From: Chloroflexota bacterium
Lineage (GTDB): Bacteria > Chloroflexota > Anaerolineae > Anaerolineales > E44-bin32
Direction: 5' to 3'
DNA: 64,000 nucleotides
Assembly (NCBI GenBank): GCA_022561385.1
Contig: JADFRG010000001.1
Coordinates: 111,032-175,031, forward strand
Shown here: in pieces, positions 48,341 to 59,084 of the stretch
How the letters are laid out: each line of letters starts with the position of its first letter
Position numbering within the stretch: the stretch's first letter is position 1
Program-made: the position numbers and the translations under genes
The notes under the pieces: model-generated
What the model saw: the letters and a program-made list of their open reading frames with translations, nothing else
The model's database searches: none
Told to the model about the DNA's origin: nothing

Positions 48341-50287
48341 ATGACCAACAACGACAAACCCCTGATTGTCAAAGGTGAGGATCCTCTGGACCGCGTCGGG
48401 AGGCGCGAGAGAGAAACCCGCACGGATCTGGGCGAAAAGCCATTAGCCAGGCGTGTCATGCTGAAGGCTGCCCACATCGCCCGCCGATTCTGGTGGCTTG
48501 GAGTATTGCTGTTCATGTTGCTCTGGGCCATGTTGAACCCCACGGTCATGAACATCGCGCTCCTTGGCTTGAGTTTTGTAGGGCAATTGGCCTTTGCGGT
48601 TCTTTTTATGGTGGTGCAGTTCGGCGCGCTCTTCTGGTTTATGGGCCGCACGCGCACAGTGGTCATCAAACCCGGCGATCCGAAGGCGGTCACCTTCGAC
48701 GATTACTGGGGCCAACCGCATCTGGTCGAGTTGGTCAAGCAGTGGATCAGCCTGCTGGCCGATCGGGATGATTTTGTCGAGATGGGCGGTCAGTACATCA
48801 ATGGACTCATGCTCACCGGAGAACCGGGCACCGGCAAAACACTGCTAGCCAAGGCCATGGCGGGCGAAGCGGGCATCGCCTTCATGTCCGTAGAGGGATC
48901 CGGGTTCAGGGGCATGTTCTGGGGCATGGACACACTCAAGATGATGGGTTTTGTCCGCAAGGCTAGGAAACTTGCCCGCGAATACGGGGCTTGCATCGCC
49001 TATATCGATGAAATCGATGCGGTGGCCATGAGCCGCTCCGGGGTCATGGGCGGCCAACCGCAAATGGGGGGTGGTGGGGGTGGCATGATGGGCGGCATGG
49101 GGATGAACGGCGCCCTGACTCGTTTGCTGTATGAGATGGACGGCATGGCGGAACCTAGCCGATCCGAAACCTGGAAAGCCAAGATCTATGCCATGCTCGG
49201 AAAGCCCCCGCCGTTGCGCAACTGGCACGTGTTATTTATGGGCTCTACGAACCGACCGGACGTCCTGGACCCGGCGCTACTCCGACCCGGAAGGTTCGAT
49301 CAGGTCATTCAAGTCGATCGCCCCGACCGAGTCGGTCGTCGAGCGATCGTCGAGGGTTACCTGGCCAAGATCCGACACGATCCCAAGAAGATCGATATCG
49401 AAGCGATCGTCGCGGATACCCCGCGCGCCACGCCGGCCCAGGTCATGGCCGCCATCACCAAGGATTCCGTGCGCCACGCATTGTTTCAGGGCCGCGACCA
49501 CGTGATTCAAGAGGACGTCGACCAGGCTATTCAGGAGCAGATCGTCGGAATGGCAAACCCGGTGCGGGAAATGGATCCGCTGCAGAAGCGCCAGATCGCC
49601 TACCATGAAGCGGGTCATGCGATCCTGCAGCACTACATGATGCCCGACCAGCGCATCTCACGGGTGAGTATTGTTCGTCGTTCGAAGGGCGTACTTGGCT
49701 ACGTGTTGCCGGTAGATACGGTCGAGATTTATGGTCAACCGCTGAGACGCATCGTGGCAGATATCATGGTCGCCCTGGGCGGACATATCTGTGTGAAGCT
49801 ATTCATGGGAGAGTTCTGGACGGGTGCAACTTCCGATTTTGAGAACGCTCGCCGTCAGCTCCGACAGCTTGCTATACTGGGTTTCTTTGGGCCGCCCGTT
49901 TCTGAGCTCTACGCGGATGTAAAGGAGCTTCGTTTCTCCGACGAGCGGGTGGAGAATGTGTGGAAGCAGCTGGAGGAACAGGTAGAGCGGTCTCTGCACC
50001 AACATGCGGACGAAGTGGAGGCGGTTGTGGAGGCGCTTCTGGAGAAGGACGAACTCTCGAACACTGAAGTGCTGGAAATCCTGGGCAAGAACAGCCTCCA
50101 GGTCGCGGTGGACGAAGGATTGGAAATGGAGAGCGTGCTCGAGCAATTGGGGGTCAATCCGAGCGGGCTCGCATATCAGCGCCGCGAGCGTTTGCGTGTT
50201 GAAGAGAAGATTGAGGAACCGGCGCCCAAAACAGCAGTGTCGTCTGAAAAGGAAAAGAAGAGCGTCAAGCGAAAGAGTAAAAGCTAG
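48341..50287 (+). CDS. FtsH-like AAA+ ATPase/M41 zinc metalloprotease, divergent
   Basis: GEPGTGKTLLAKAMAGEAG (Walker A), CIAYIDEIDAVA (Walker B), LRPGRFDQVIQVDRPD and AYHEAGHAIL (HExxH). Confidence 0.92.
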   Translation: MTNNDKPLIVKGEDPLDRVGRRERETRTDLGEKPLARRVMLKAAHIARRFWWLGVLLFMLLWAMLNPTVMNIALLGLSFVGQLAFAVLFMVVQFGALFWFMGRTRTVVIKPGDPKAVTFDDYWGQPHLVELVKQWISLLADRDDFVEMGGQYINGLMLTGEPGTGKTLLAKAMAGEAGIAFMSVEGSGFRGMFWGMDTLKMMGFVRKARKLAREYGACIAYIDEIDAVAMSRSGVMGGQPQMGGGGGGMMGGMGMNGALTRLLYEMDGMAEPSRSETWKAKIYAMLGKPPPLRNWHVLFMGSTNRPDVLDPALLRPGRFDQVIQVDRPDRVGRRAIVEGYLAKIRHDPKKIDIEAIVADTPRATPAQVMAAITKDSVRHALFQGRDHVIQEDVDQAIQEQIVGMANPVREMDPLQKRQIAYHEAGHAILQHYMMPDQRISRVSIVRRSKGVLGYVLPVDTVEIYGQPLRRIVADIMVALGGHICVKLFMGEFWTGATSDFENARRQLRQLAILGFFGPPVSELYADVKELRFSDERVENVWKQLEEQVERSLHQHADEVEAVVEALLEKDELSNTEVLEILGKNSLQVAVDEGLEMESVLEQLGVNPSGLAYQRRERLRVEEKIEEPAPKTAVSSEKEKKSVKRKSKS

Positions 50288-50327
50288 AAGTAGCGCCACT
50301 GCCCCAAGGGATCAAGAACCGAGAATA

Positions 50328-50358
50328 AAAAGGGAGGCCGCGTTGGCCTCCCTTTTTT
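50328..50358 (+). terminator. Intrinsic terminator of the ftsH-like gene
   Basis: GGGAGGCC-GCGTT-GGCCTCCC followed by TTTTTT. Confidence 0.93.
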
Positions 50359-50378
50359 GATTTTGGTTTAGCGCTATC

Positions 50379-51725
50379 TCAATCCCAGGACCAGAAACCG
50401 AGGCGGCCTTCGGCCAGGAAACGGGGCTCGAAATCCCCAGAGGCGGGGACTATGAATAATCCTTGCGTGGACTCGTTTGCCATAGCGGATATGACCAGGT
50501 TTCGACTATCAGGCGACCAGATGGTCACCGAGCGCTGGTATTGGTCGAAGAAGGGGAAGATGTTCAGAAAAGTTTCGGTGGGCTGGAAGGCCGCGATCCG
50601 CTCGGTGTCTCCAGATTTGAGCTCTGCGATATGAAGTTCAAGTAGGAAGCGAGTGTTTTCAGGGGTCTGTTGCTCACCCTCTGCCGCCTGAGAGAGCATC
50701 ACCGGAACAAAATACGCTAGCTTCTTGCCGTCCGGCGCCCAAAAGAAGCCCATAACATCTTCGGCCTCGATACGGATGTGCTTCGGCTCCTCCGGCTTTC
50801 GCAGATCCAGAAAAGTCAGCTCCCCAACCAGCGTCTGGCGGCCGGCATCCGCGGTCAGATATGCCGCATAGTCGCCCTTGGGAGCCCAGTCGAATGCGAT
50901 AGTCCCCTCGAAATCGAGGAGTGCGTGTTGAACACGGCCCGTTGAGTCGGTCAGGATGAGTTGCTGTTGGTCGCCGGCGGCACCTGCGAGCAGCACAAAT
51001 TCACCATCCGGCGAGTAGGCAGGCGCCTGGAAATTCGTGGGTCGGATCCCCAAGCCGGTTTCACGGATCACCGGTTCCGTCTCCACAAGGGAGAGCCGCG
51101 CGCCGCCTGGATTGAAGATTACCGAGCCCCCAGCGTGGGCCATCACTTGTGTACTTCCAGGAGACCATGCCCAATAGTAGGGGCTCCCGGTGTCGACGAC
51201 TTTACTCTCGCCGCCCTCCGCCGGCGCGATCTGCATGGCCATGACAGCCGTGCCCCGCGAGGTGCTCAAAAAGCTCACATACTCTCCGTCCGGAGACCAA
51301 TACAGGTAGAAGGGAGCGTGGGCATCGCTCGAGTAAATTTCGTGGGCTCCCTTGGCCTGCTTATCCGTTGCATAAATGCTGACCGTGGTGGTGCCGTTCG
51401 GCTGGACATCGAAACCTACGAAGGCCAGCTTGCTGTCTTCTATAGACCAGGTCGGAAAATCGTAAAAGCGACGCGCGCCACCTTCAGTGGATTGGGCGTC
51501 GTCAGTGACCATGTTCAGCTGTCCACCGGCCTGGTCGATCGTATAAACATTGCCGTCGGGCCCAAGATAGGCGATCAATCCGCTCTTACGCTCGAGTGCC
51601 GCGAGCAGGGGACTCTGGGGTATCTGGACCCCCTGCCCAATCGAGCCGCAGGCGGCGATAAGCCAGCTACCGAGGATTAGCGAAGGGAGAAGAAGCTTTT
51701 TTATTGGAATACCTTCCAAAAACGT
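50379..51725 (-). CDS. TolB-like beta-propeller lipoprotein
   Basis: Signal/lipobox KKLLLPSLILGSWLIAACGS; repeated propeller motifs FYLYWSPDGEYVSFLS, PAYSPDGEFVLLAG, FFWAPDGKKLAYFV and IWSPDSRNLVISA. The start is approximate (TTG upstream of the signal peptide). Confidence 0.85.
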   Translation of the reverse strand, partial: TFLEGIPIKKLLLPSLILGSWLIAACGSIGQGVQIPQSPLLAALERKSGLIAYLGPDGNVYTIDQAGGQLNMVTDDAQSTEGGARRFYDFPTWSIEDSKLAFVGFDVQPNGTTTVSIYATDKQAKGAHEIYSSDAHAPFYLYWSPDGEYVSFLSTSRGTAVMAMQIAPAEGGESKVVDTGSPYYWAWSPGSTQVMAHAGGSVIFNPGGARLSLVETEPVIRETGLGIRPTNFQAPAYSPDGEFVLLAGAAGDQQQLILTDSTGRVQHALLDFEGTIAFDWAPKGDYAAYLTADAGRQTLVGELTFLDLRKPEEPKHIRIEAEDVMGFFWAPDGKKLAYFVPVMLSQAAEGEQQTPENTRFLLELHIAELKSGDTERIAAFQPTETFLNIFPFFDQYQRSVTIWSPDSRNLVISAMANESTQGLFIVPASGDFEPRFLAEGRLGFWSWD

Positions 51726-51750
51726 GTGCGCGATTGTATCACCCTCGGGT

Positions 51751-52842
51751 TCAACGACGCTCGATAGGAGGGGCAATCGCGATCCAAGGTGGAGATCGTT
51801 CCAATTCTGTCGCCAGCATGCGGTCCAGCTTGCCCATAGGAACATTATCGAGTTCCTCCACCTTTACCCAGCGGACATCGCCTCGCTCTCGTAGATGTCG
51901 GCTCGTTGATCGCACCCGGCAAGTGAAGGGTTGCAAGGCGGCACGAAAGTGAGTGTATGTATGAGAGAGGGCCGGCATTGGGCGGTCGACTACGATCTCC
52001 AGGCCCAGCTGGTCTTTGACCACCCGGCTCAGAGCGAGTGGGTTCGACTCTCCATTCGTTATGAATCCCCCTGGAAATCCCCAGAGCCCCCCAAGGAGAC
52101 CGGCTTCTGGGCGGCGCGTGATCAGCAGCCTCTCGTTCTCATGCAGGACGGCGGCTACCGATTGCCGAAGGGGCAGCGGCCGCCTTGGTTTTCGGAAGGG
52201 CAGCTGTTCTTGGGTTCCATTGTGATGGGCGATGCAATGGGTCGCAATGGGGCACTCTGCGCAGGCAGGCGCGCGCGGCGTGCAAATCAGCGCGCCAAGG
52301 TCCATTAAAGCCTGATTGAACTCTGAGGCCCTTCCCGGGGGCATAACAGTCAACCCCAGTCGCCTTATTTCCCTCTCGCCCTCCGGAAGCCGGGGATCCA
52401 GGTGAAGATCAAAGAGGCGTGTGATCACTCTCCGAAGGTTGCCCTCCAGGGCAAGCACGTCCCGATCGAATGCAATCGCCCCCAGGGCATCCGCTGTGTA
52501 GCGGCCAATGCCGGGCAACCGGTCAAGCTCTCGCTCCAGCGGGGGCAAATGCCCATCGAAGCGGTCGACAATGATTTGAGCCGCGCGGTGAAGGTTGCGG
52601 GCGCGCGCGTAGTAACCTAAGCCTTCCCATAATTTAAGTACCTCTTCTTGGGTCGCATTGGCCAGAGCCGCCGCGGTTGGGAAGCGGGCCATAAAACGTT
52701 TGTAGTATGGAAGAACCGTGTCGACCCGCGTTTGTTGAAGCATGATCTCCGACACCCAGATCGAATAGGGATCGTTGGTGTGGCGCCATGGCAGGTCGCG
52801 TCTGTGGTCTGCGTACCAGGCGAGAAGATCATGGGAAAGCAT
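51751..52842 (-). CDS. mutY: A/G-specific adenine glycosylase
   Basis: RDLPWRHTNDPYSIWVSEIMLQQTRVDTVLPYY, LPGIGRYTADALGAIAF, C-x6-C-x2-C-x5-C (CTPRAPACAECPIATHC) and a NUDIX-like C-terminus. Confidence 0.95.
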   Translation of the reverse strand: MLSHDLLAWYADHRRDLPWRHTNDPYSIWVSEIMLQQTRVDTVLPYYKRFMARFPTAAALANATQEEVLKLWEGLGYYARARNLHRAAQIIVDRFDGHLPPLERELDRLPGIGRYTADALGAIAFDRDVLALEGNLRRVITRLFDLHLDPRLPEGEREIRRLGLTVMPPGRASEFNQALMDLGALICTPRAPACAECPIATHCIAHHNGTQEQLPFRKPRRPLPLRQSVAAVLHENERLLITRRPEAGLLGGLWGFPGGFITNGESNPLALSRVVKDQLGLEIVVDRPMPALSHTYTHFRAALQPFTCRVRSTSRHLRERGDVRWVKVEELDNVPMGKLDRMLATELERSPPWIAIAPPIERR

Positions 52843-52939
52843 GGGTAGAGATTGTACCGATCGCGGCAGCTATAATCGCGCAGATCTATGCGAAGGGGTC
52901 AGGAAATGCCGATCTTCATCAATCCTGAGGGAGCAGCAC

Positions 52940-53590
52940 ATGCCGATTTACAACGAAGCGCTTGAAAATTACGTCCGAGATACGTTCGGGGTCGAAGACG
53001 AAGTCCTGTCAACCATACGCGCAGAAATTCCGCGGCGCGGCCTGCCGGAAATCACCGTCAAGCCAGAGGAAGGCCGATTCCTGCAGTTTCTTGTAGCTGC
53101 TAGCGGCGCTCGGCTGGCGTTGGAAATCGGCACCCTGGGCGGCTACAGCGGTGTTTGGATCGCCCGCGGATTGCCACTCGGTGGCCGATTGATTACGCTT
53201 GAAGTGTCTGAGAAACACGCGGCGGTTGCCGCAGATCACTTTCGATTGGCTGGTTTAACGGACAAAGTCGAATTGCGCGTTGGAGACGCCCACGATTTGC
53301 TTCAAGAATTGGCCAACGAAGGTCCCTTTGATTTCGTCTTCATCGACGCCGAGAAGGAGGGTTACCCGGCCTACCTGGACTGGGCGGAGGCCAACCTGCG
53401 TCCGAGAGGCATCGTGGCCGCCCACAACGCCTTCCGGCATGGAGCGATAGTGGATTCGTCCGACGACGATCCAAGCGCGATCTCCACTCGGTTATTCAAC
53501 GAGCGGCTTGCCAATGACGACCGCTTCATATCGACGCTGTTCCCTGCAGGCGACGGGACCGCGGTGGGAGTATTACGGAAGGTTGCTTGA
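52940..53590 (+). CDS. Catechol/caffeoyl-CoA-type O-methyltransferase
   Basis: ALEIGTLGGYSGVWIARGLPLGGRLITLEVSEKHAAVA and FDFVFIDAEKEGYPAYLDWAEANLRPRGIVAAHNAF. Start at internal ATG 52940. Confidence 0.9.
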   Translation: MPIYNEALENYVRDTFGVEDEVLSTIRAEIPRRGLPEITVKPEEGRFLQFLVAASGARLALEIGTLGGYSGVWIARGLPLGGRLITLEVSEKHAAVAADHFRLAGLTDKVELRVGDAHDLLQELANEGPFDFVFIDAEKEGYPAYLDWAEANLRPRGIVAAHNAFRHGAIVDSSDDDPSAISTRLFNERLANDDRFISTLFPAGDGTAVGVLRKVA

Positions 53591-53765
53591 CATAAAGCTT
53601 GGGTTTTACCTATTCACGGGGCTGGGACTTGTATTTTCTACCTTTCTGTCCCCAGAATCCTGTTTCAGGGATTCATATGCGAATCTTACGGCTCCCGAAA
53701 GCCCCAAAAGGGCCCGAATGCTATAATCGGTCGAAGGTTCAAAAACGCGTTAGGAGGTACTTAAA

Positions 53766-56240
53766 ATGATGCGATTTGACCGCTTTACGGAGCGGGCACA
53801 AGATGCCGCGCAGCGCGCGGCAGAGATCATTCAGCGTTACGGGCACAATCAGATCGACACGGAGCACATCCTGTTGGCATTGATTGAGCAGCCTCAAGGC
53901 GTTATTACACAGATCCTCGAGCAACTTAAAGTCGATATTGAGACCCTGTCAGATCGAATCGACCAGCAATTGCGCGCGAGCCCCAAGGCCAACATCTACG
54001 GCGGGGGCGCCGGCCAGATCTTCATTACCCCGCGCGTGAAGCGCGTGGTGGACATGGCCAATGAAGAAGCCAATCGGCTCGACGACGAGTTCATCTCCAC
54101 CGAGCATATCTTCCTGGCGGTCCTCTCAGAGCGCAATACGGCCATCTCGCGGTTGCTCAACGAGGAAGGCATCACCAAGGAGCGGGTACAAGAGGCAATC
54201 AAAGACATTCGCGGCGGGCAGCGGGTCACCGACCGCAGGGCCGAATCCCGTTATCGCACGCTCGAAAAATATTCTCGAGATCTCACAACCTACGCTAAAG
54301 AAGGCAAACTCGATCCCGTGATTGGTCGGGATCAAGAGATTCTGAGAGTGATCCAGATTCTCTCGCGGCGGACCAAGAACAACCCGGTTTTGATCGGGGA
54401 GGCGGGTGTGGGAAAAACCGCCATCGTGGAAGGACTAGCCCAGAAGATCGCCAATAACGATGTGCCTGAAATTCTCAGTGGCAAGCGAGTCATGGCCCTG
54501 GATCTGGGCGCCATGATCGCCGGATCCCGCTTCCGCGGCGAATTCGAGGAGCGCTTGAAAGCCACCATCGAGGAGATTCAACGCTCCGAGGGCGAGATCA
54601 TCCTGATGATTGATGAATTACACACGGTGGTCGGCGCGGGCGCGGCGCAGGGCGCCATGGACGCGGCCAATATGCTGAAACCGGCGTTGGCCCGCGGTGA
54701 GCTGCAGGCCATCGGCGCCACTACGATGGACGAGTATCACAAATACATTCAGAAAGACGCGGCCCTGGAACGAAGATTTGCTCCGGTATATGTCGACGAA
54801 CCCAACATCGAAGAGACAATCGCCATGTTACATGGCCTGCGCGACCGCTACGAGGCCCATCATAAGGTGAGGATCTCTGACGAGGCACTTGTGGCGGCAG
54901 CTCGACTGTCGCAGCGTTACGTTACCGACCGGTCCTTGCCCGACAAGGCCATCGACCTCATGGACGAGGCGGCTGCCAAGCTGCGGGTGGCGCTTTACTC
55001 CCTTCCCCCGGATCTTAAAGAACTGAAGAGCGATCTCGACCGGCTCATGGCCGAAGAAGAACACGCCGGACTTGAGCGTGATTACGAGCGCGCGGCCGAG
55101 AAGAAATCCGAGCGCCTGCGGTTGGAGTCGGAGTTTCGAGAGAAGCGAGATGCCTGGGAGGCCGAGAACCAGTTGGATGAGATCGTAGATGAAGACGATA
55201 TCGCCGAGGTGGTGCACATGTGGACCGGCATCCCGGTAAGCTCCATGCTGGAAACCGAAGCCGAGAAGCTGCTGCTCATGGAAGAGCGTCTGAGCGAACG
55301 CATCGTGGGGCAGGACGAGGCGCTCAAAGCTCTGGCGGACGCCATCCGGCGCGCCCGAGCGGGTCTCAAAGATCCTAAACGGCCAATTGGGTCCTTTATC
55401 TTTCTGGGCGCATCCGGAGTGGGAAAAACTGAGATGGCCAAGGCCCTGGCTGAGTTCATGTTCGACGATGAGGACGCGCTGGTACGTATCGATATGAGCG
55501 AGTACCATGAGCAGCACACCGTCTCACGTTTGTTCGGTGCGCCGCCGGGATACATAGGGTACGAGGAGGGCGGCCAGCTCACAGAAGCCGTGCGCCGCCG
55601 ACCCTATCGCGTGATCCTGTTCGACGAGATTGAGAAAGCACATCCCGAGGTGTGGAACGCGCTGCTTCAGATCCTGGACGACGGGCGTCTGACAGATGGC
55701 CAGGGACGGGTTGTCGATTTTCGCAATACCGTGCTTATCATGACCTCCAATCTAGGCACGGAATTTGTGACGCACGCCGGATCGTTGGGCTTCCGCAGCC
55801 GAAGTGAAGATTCCGATAAAGCGGCCTCCGATGAAAAGATCAAAAAAGCGCTTAAAGACACCTTTCGGCCGGAATTCCTGAACCGCATCGATGAGATCAT
55901 CATCTTCTCTACACTATCGGTGGAACAGATGGAGCAGATCGTCGACTTGCAGATGGACAAGGTAATCGAGCGGCTGGCCGAACACGGGCTGAAGGTGGAA
56001 CTGTCACCCACCGCCCGATCCTGGCTAGCCGAGGAAGGCTACGATCCGGCCTTCGGAGCACGGCCCTTGCAGCGTGCCCTCCAAAAGTACATCGAGAGCC
56101 CGCTCTCGATCAAGATCCTTGCGGGAGAGTTTCAGGATGGCGACACAGTGATCATTGATCACATCCCAGACGAGGGAGTCGTTTTCCGGCAACCGGAGAG
56201 CAGCACTCCGGTGAAGATCGAAGAGGAAGTTTCCGCCTAG
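53766..56240 (+). CDS. clpC: ATP-dependent Clp protease ATP-binding subunit ClpC
   Basis: Clp_N repeat, [37 protein letters not shown], a UVR-like middle region and an AAA C-terminal domain. Confidence 0.96.
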   Translation: MMRFDRFTERAQDAAQRAAEIIQRYGHNQIDTEHILLALIEQPQGVITQILEQLKVDIETLSDRIDQQLRASPKANIYGGGAGQIFITPRVKRVVDMANEEANRLDDEFISTEHIFLAVLSERNTAISRLLNEEGITKERVQEAIKDIRGGQRVTDRRAESRYRTLEKYSRDLTTYAKEGKLDPVIGRDQEILRVIQILSRRTKNNPVLIGEAGVGKTAIVEGLAQKIANNDVPEILSGKRVMALDLGAMIAGSRFRGEFEERLKATIEEIQRSEGEIILMIDELHTVVGAGAAQGAMDAANMLKPALARGELQAIGATTMDEYHKYIQKDAALERRFAPVYVDEPNIEETIAMLHGLRDRYEAHHKVRISDEALVAAARLSQRYVTDRSLPDKAIDLMDEAAAKLRVALYSLPPDLKELKSDLDRLMAEEEHAGLERDYERAAEKKSERLRLESEFREKRDAWEAENQLDEIVDEDDIAEVVHMWTGIPVSSMLETEAEKLLLMEERLSERIVGQDEALKALADAIRRARAGLKDPKRPIGSFIFLGASGVGKTEMAKALAEFMFDDEDALVRIDMSEYHEQHTVSRLFGAPPGYIGYEEGGQLTEAVRRRPYRVILFDEIEKAHPEVWNALLQILDDGRLTDGQGRVVDFRNTVLIMTSNLGTEFVTHAGSLGFRSRSEDSDKAASDEKIKKALKDTFRPEFLNRIDEIIIFSTLSVEQMEQIVDLQMDKVIERLAEHGLKVELSPTARSWLAEEGYDPAFGARPLQRALQKYIESPLSIKILAGEFQDGDTVIIDHIPDEGVVFRQPESSTPVKIEEEVSA

Positions 56241-56263
56241 TTGCACTATCGAAATCGAACATC

Positions 56264-56291
56264 AAAGCCCCACAGTCGACTGTGGGGCTTT
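56264..56291 (+). terminator. Intrinsic terminator downstream of clpC
   Basis: AAAGCCCCACAGTCGACTGTGGGGCTTTT perfect inverted repeat with T-run. Confidence 0.92.
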
Positions 56292-56352
56292 TCGTTTCTG
56301 GCCCAATCTCCAGGCCCGGATTTCCGCGAAATTATTCCGAGTGGCCCAGTAA

Positions 56353-58065
56353 TTAACCTATAGGAGCGGAAGCTTCCAGGAGCGCTTCAGCCGATTTTCG
56401 GTTGGCTTCACTGAGATCCCCCAGCATCTCGGCCAATTCATCACGACGCGCTTCATGCTCGAGCCGTGACACCCGCGCGAGTGTTCGACCATGCTCCACG
56501 TGTTTCTCAACTTGATAATGCCGATCGGCATGCGCCGCCAGCTGAGGTAGGTGGGTCACACATAACACCTGGTGTCCCTGCGCCAGCTCCTTGAGTTTCG
56601 ATCCCACCACGTTACCGATTCGGCCACCGATTCCTTGATCGATCTCGTCGAATATGAGAGTCGGGCGGTGGTCGGCACTGGCCAGCACACTCTTGAGCCC
56701 CAGCATCAATCGTGAGGTTTCACCTCCCGAAGCCACTTTCGCCAGCGGTTTTAGGCCTTCCCCGGGGTTCGGTGCGACCAGAAACTCTACCTGATCCAGC
56801 CCGCGCGGGCCAAATGCCACTCTTACGCCCTCGATCAGAACGCCGTCTGGAGCTTCTTTCCGTTTGATTTCAATCGCGAATTGGGCTCCCTCCATGCTGA
56901 GTGCCGCCAGATGATCTGCGATCTCCGCGGACAATTCACGCGCAGAATCTCGGCGAGCCTGCGAGAGTTGATCCCCGAGCATGGCGAGACCGATTAATAG
57001 TTCCTGCTCTTCTGCTTTGAGCGCTTCCAGGTGCTCCTCCGCGTGAACGATGCTCTCCAATTCCTCACCTGCCTGGGCCGAGTATTGGAGAATTGCTTCG
57101 ACGTCATCCCCATATTTGCGTTGCAGGTCGTGGATCAAGCTCAGTCGGGCCTCGACTTCATCCAGCCGGATCGGGTCGGGCCGAATTTCCTCGAGATATA
57201 CTCGCAGCTCCGACGCCAATTGATTAATTTCCTCAGCCAAACCCTGTGCCCGCTGGCTGAGACCCTTCATTCCAGCATCGATTTCGGCCAGACTTATCAG
57301 CGCCCCCGTTGCCTCGCCAAGCCTCTCTTCGGCGGAGGCACGATCGCCGACAGTGTCTTTTAATGCCCCGCGCGCATTGAGCGCCAGACCCGCAAGTTTC
57401 TCTGCGTTTGCCAGGCGATCGCGTTCGGTCTCTAATTCTGGTACCTCCCCTGGTCGCAGCTGCGCGGCGTCGATCTCATCAATCTGATAACGCAGGAGGT
57501 CCTCCCGCCGAGCGAATTCCCGCTCGGTAATTTCCAGCTTGTCTCTCTCGTTGCGCACCTTCGTAATACGACGGTAGGTTTTCGAGTAATCATCTAGATC
57601 TGTATGAGCAAATCGGTCCAGCAAGGGCAGATGCTCGGTGACCCTTAATAGGCTGAGGTGGTCCGATTGGCCGTGGACATCCACCAGCCACTCTCCAATC
57701 GTTCTCAACAAATTCAGGCTGACTACGCGTCCATTGATGCGGCACAGGTTCCGGCCCTCGCGCCGAATCTCGCGAGCCAGCACGATCACCCGCGGATCAT
57801 CATCGAGCTGTTGCTCCTGGAGCAGGGCATGCGCTTCGGCCGACTCGCCGGCCTCCATTTCAAATACACCCTCGACCAGCGCGAGCTCAGCCCCTTGGCG
57901 CAGCATAGTGGCCTCTGCCCGGCCGCCGAGTAATAACTCAACCGCATCAATGATGATGGATTTGCCAGCCCCGGTCTCGCCGGTCAGGACCGTAAAGCCC
58001 GGCCCGAGATTTAGCTCCAATTTCTCGATGATCGCGAAGTCGACGATTCTTAATTGAGTGAGCAT
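56353..58065 (-). CDS. recN: DNA repair protein RecN
   Basis: MLTQLRIVDFAIIEKLELNLGPGFTVLTGETGAGKSIIIDAVELLLGGRA and VASGGETSRLMLGLKSVLA...LIFDEIDQGIGGRIGNVVGSKL. Confidence 0.97.
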   Translation of the reverse strand: MLTQLRIVDFAIIEKLELNLGPGFTVLTGETGAGKSIIIDAVELLLGGRAEATMLRQGAELALVEGVFEMEAGESAEAHALLQEQQLDDDPRVIVLAREIRREGRNLCRINGRVVSLNLLRTIGEWLVDVHGQSDHLSLLRVTEHLPLLDRFAHTDLDDYSKTYRRITKVRNERDKLEITEREFARREDLLRYQIDEIDAAQLRPGEVPELETERDRLANAEKLAGLALNARGALKDTVGDRASAEERLGEATGALISLAEIDAGMKGLSQRAQGLAEEINQLASELRVYLEEIRPDPIRLDEVEARLSLIHDLQRKYGDDVEAILQYSAQAGEELESIVHAEEHLEALKAEEQELLIGLAMLGDQLSQARRDSARELSAEIADHLAALSMEGAQFAIEIKRKEAPDGVLIEGVRVAFGPRGLDQVEFLVAPNPGEGLKPLAKVASGGETSRLMLGLKSVLASADHRPTLIFDEIDQGIGGRIGNVVGSKLKELAQGHQVLCVTHLPQLAAHADRHYQVEKHVEHGRTLARVSRLEHEARRDELAEMLGDLSEANRKSAEALLEASAPIG

Positions 58066-58124
58066 TTAGATGCAGCCACAGAAGCCGCGTTCGAGGTGAC
58101 CTGCGCGGACCGGCGTATCCTCGG

Positions 58125-59084
58125 TCACTGGCCCACCTGCGAAGTTGGATTTTGGTTCATACGAGAGGTGAGGTTGCGATAGAAGTAGTGCGGATCTTGC
58201 AATCGAGCAAAATGCACGACATTGTCTGCGGCCCGCAGCTCAACGCGGTCCCGATCCTCGAGCAATATCGGCGGACTACCGTCGACGCTGAGGATGGCCT
58301 GGTAATCGGTCCTCACTTCGACTTTTACTGAAGAGCCCTCATGCAGCACAATCGCACGATCCATGGAGAGGTGGGGCGCCACCGGAACAATTACCACGTT
58401 GCGAAGCTCAGGCGGAAGAATCGGACCTCCCGCGGCCAGCGCGTAAGCGGTAGAACCCGTGGCGGTGGCCACGATGAGTCCATCCGCCAGGTAGGTCGTT
58501 AGGTGCCGCCCGTCAATCTCCGTGACCAGATTTACTGGCCGCACGAGTTCGCCCCGGCCGATAAAACATTCGTTCAGGACTTCCCATGTACCCAGCACTT
58601 TGTCGCCGCGCATGTGCTCCGCGCGGAGCATCATGCGCTCCTCCAACCAGTAGTCTCCCGCCATGACCCTGCTGAGCGCCTGCTTCCAGTCCTGCTTGCG
58701 GACCTCAGTAAGAAATCCGAATCGACCCAGATTGATGCCGAGGATCGGGATTCTTAGCGGAGCACAAAGGTGTCCGGCCCGGAGCATCGTTCCGTCTCCC
58801 CCAAGCGCGATGCAGAGATCCACCGGCTGCTTCGCGATCTGATCCCGAAGCTGATCGTCGTTGAGCGGTCCCCAAAACGCTTCACCCCCCAGGTGCTGAC
58901 CGATAGTCTCTGCCAGTTCAACCGCCTCCGGGATCTGTGGATTGGCAAGCACCGCAAATCGCTCGGGGCTCCTGACCACCGGTTTACTCGGGGAGCGGCT
59001 GGCAGCCGGCTTATTTGAGGGGCTGCTGGCGGCCGGTTTATCTTGTGGGCTGCTGGCGGCCGGTTTATCTTGTGGGCTGCTCAC
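58125..59084 (-). CDS. nadK: NAD kinase with N-terminal tandem-repeat tail
   Basis: LCIALGGDGTMLRAGHL (GGDGT), LGINLGRFGFLTEV and DGLIVATATGSTAYALAAGGPIL. Confidence 0.93.
   Translation of the reverse strand: MSSPQDKPAASSPQDKPAASSPSNKPAASRSPSKPVVRSPERFAVLANPQIPEAVELAETIGQHLGGEAFWGPLNDDQLRDQIAKQPVDLCIALGGDGTMLRAGHLCAPLRIPILGINLGRFGFLTEVRKQDWKQALSRVMAGDYWLEERMMLRAEHMRGDKVLGTWEVLNECFIGRGELVRPVNLVTEIDGRHLTTYLADGLIVATATGSTAYALAAGGPILPPELRNVVIVPVAPHLSMDRAIVLHEGSSVKVEVRTDYQAILSVDGSPPILLEDRDRVELRAADNVVHFARLQDPHYFYRNLTSRMNQNPTSQVGQ
58975..59081 (-). repeat. 27-bp tandem repeats encoding SSPQDKPAA-type units in the NAD kinase N-terminus
   Basis: Encoded SSPQDKPAA-SSPQDKPAA-SSPSNKPAA-SRSPSKP. On the + strand 'ctggcggccggtttatcttgtgggctg' is tandemly duplicated. 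Confidence 0.9.

Noticed and set aside
54828-55517. 229-aa minus-strand ORF within clpC
   Set aside because: Antisense to a highly conserved AAA gene; no independent motif.
58975-59081. Tandem repeats considered as a CRISPR array
   Set aside because: Repeats are contiguous without spacers and encode an in-frame peptide repeat in NAD kinase. No CRISPR array or cas gene was seen in the window.
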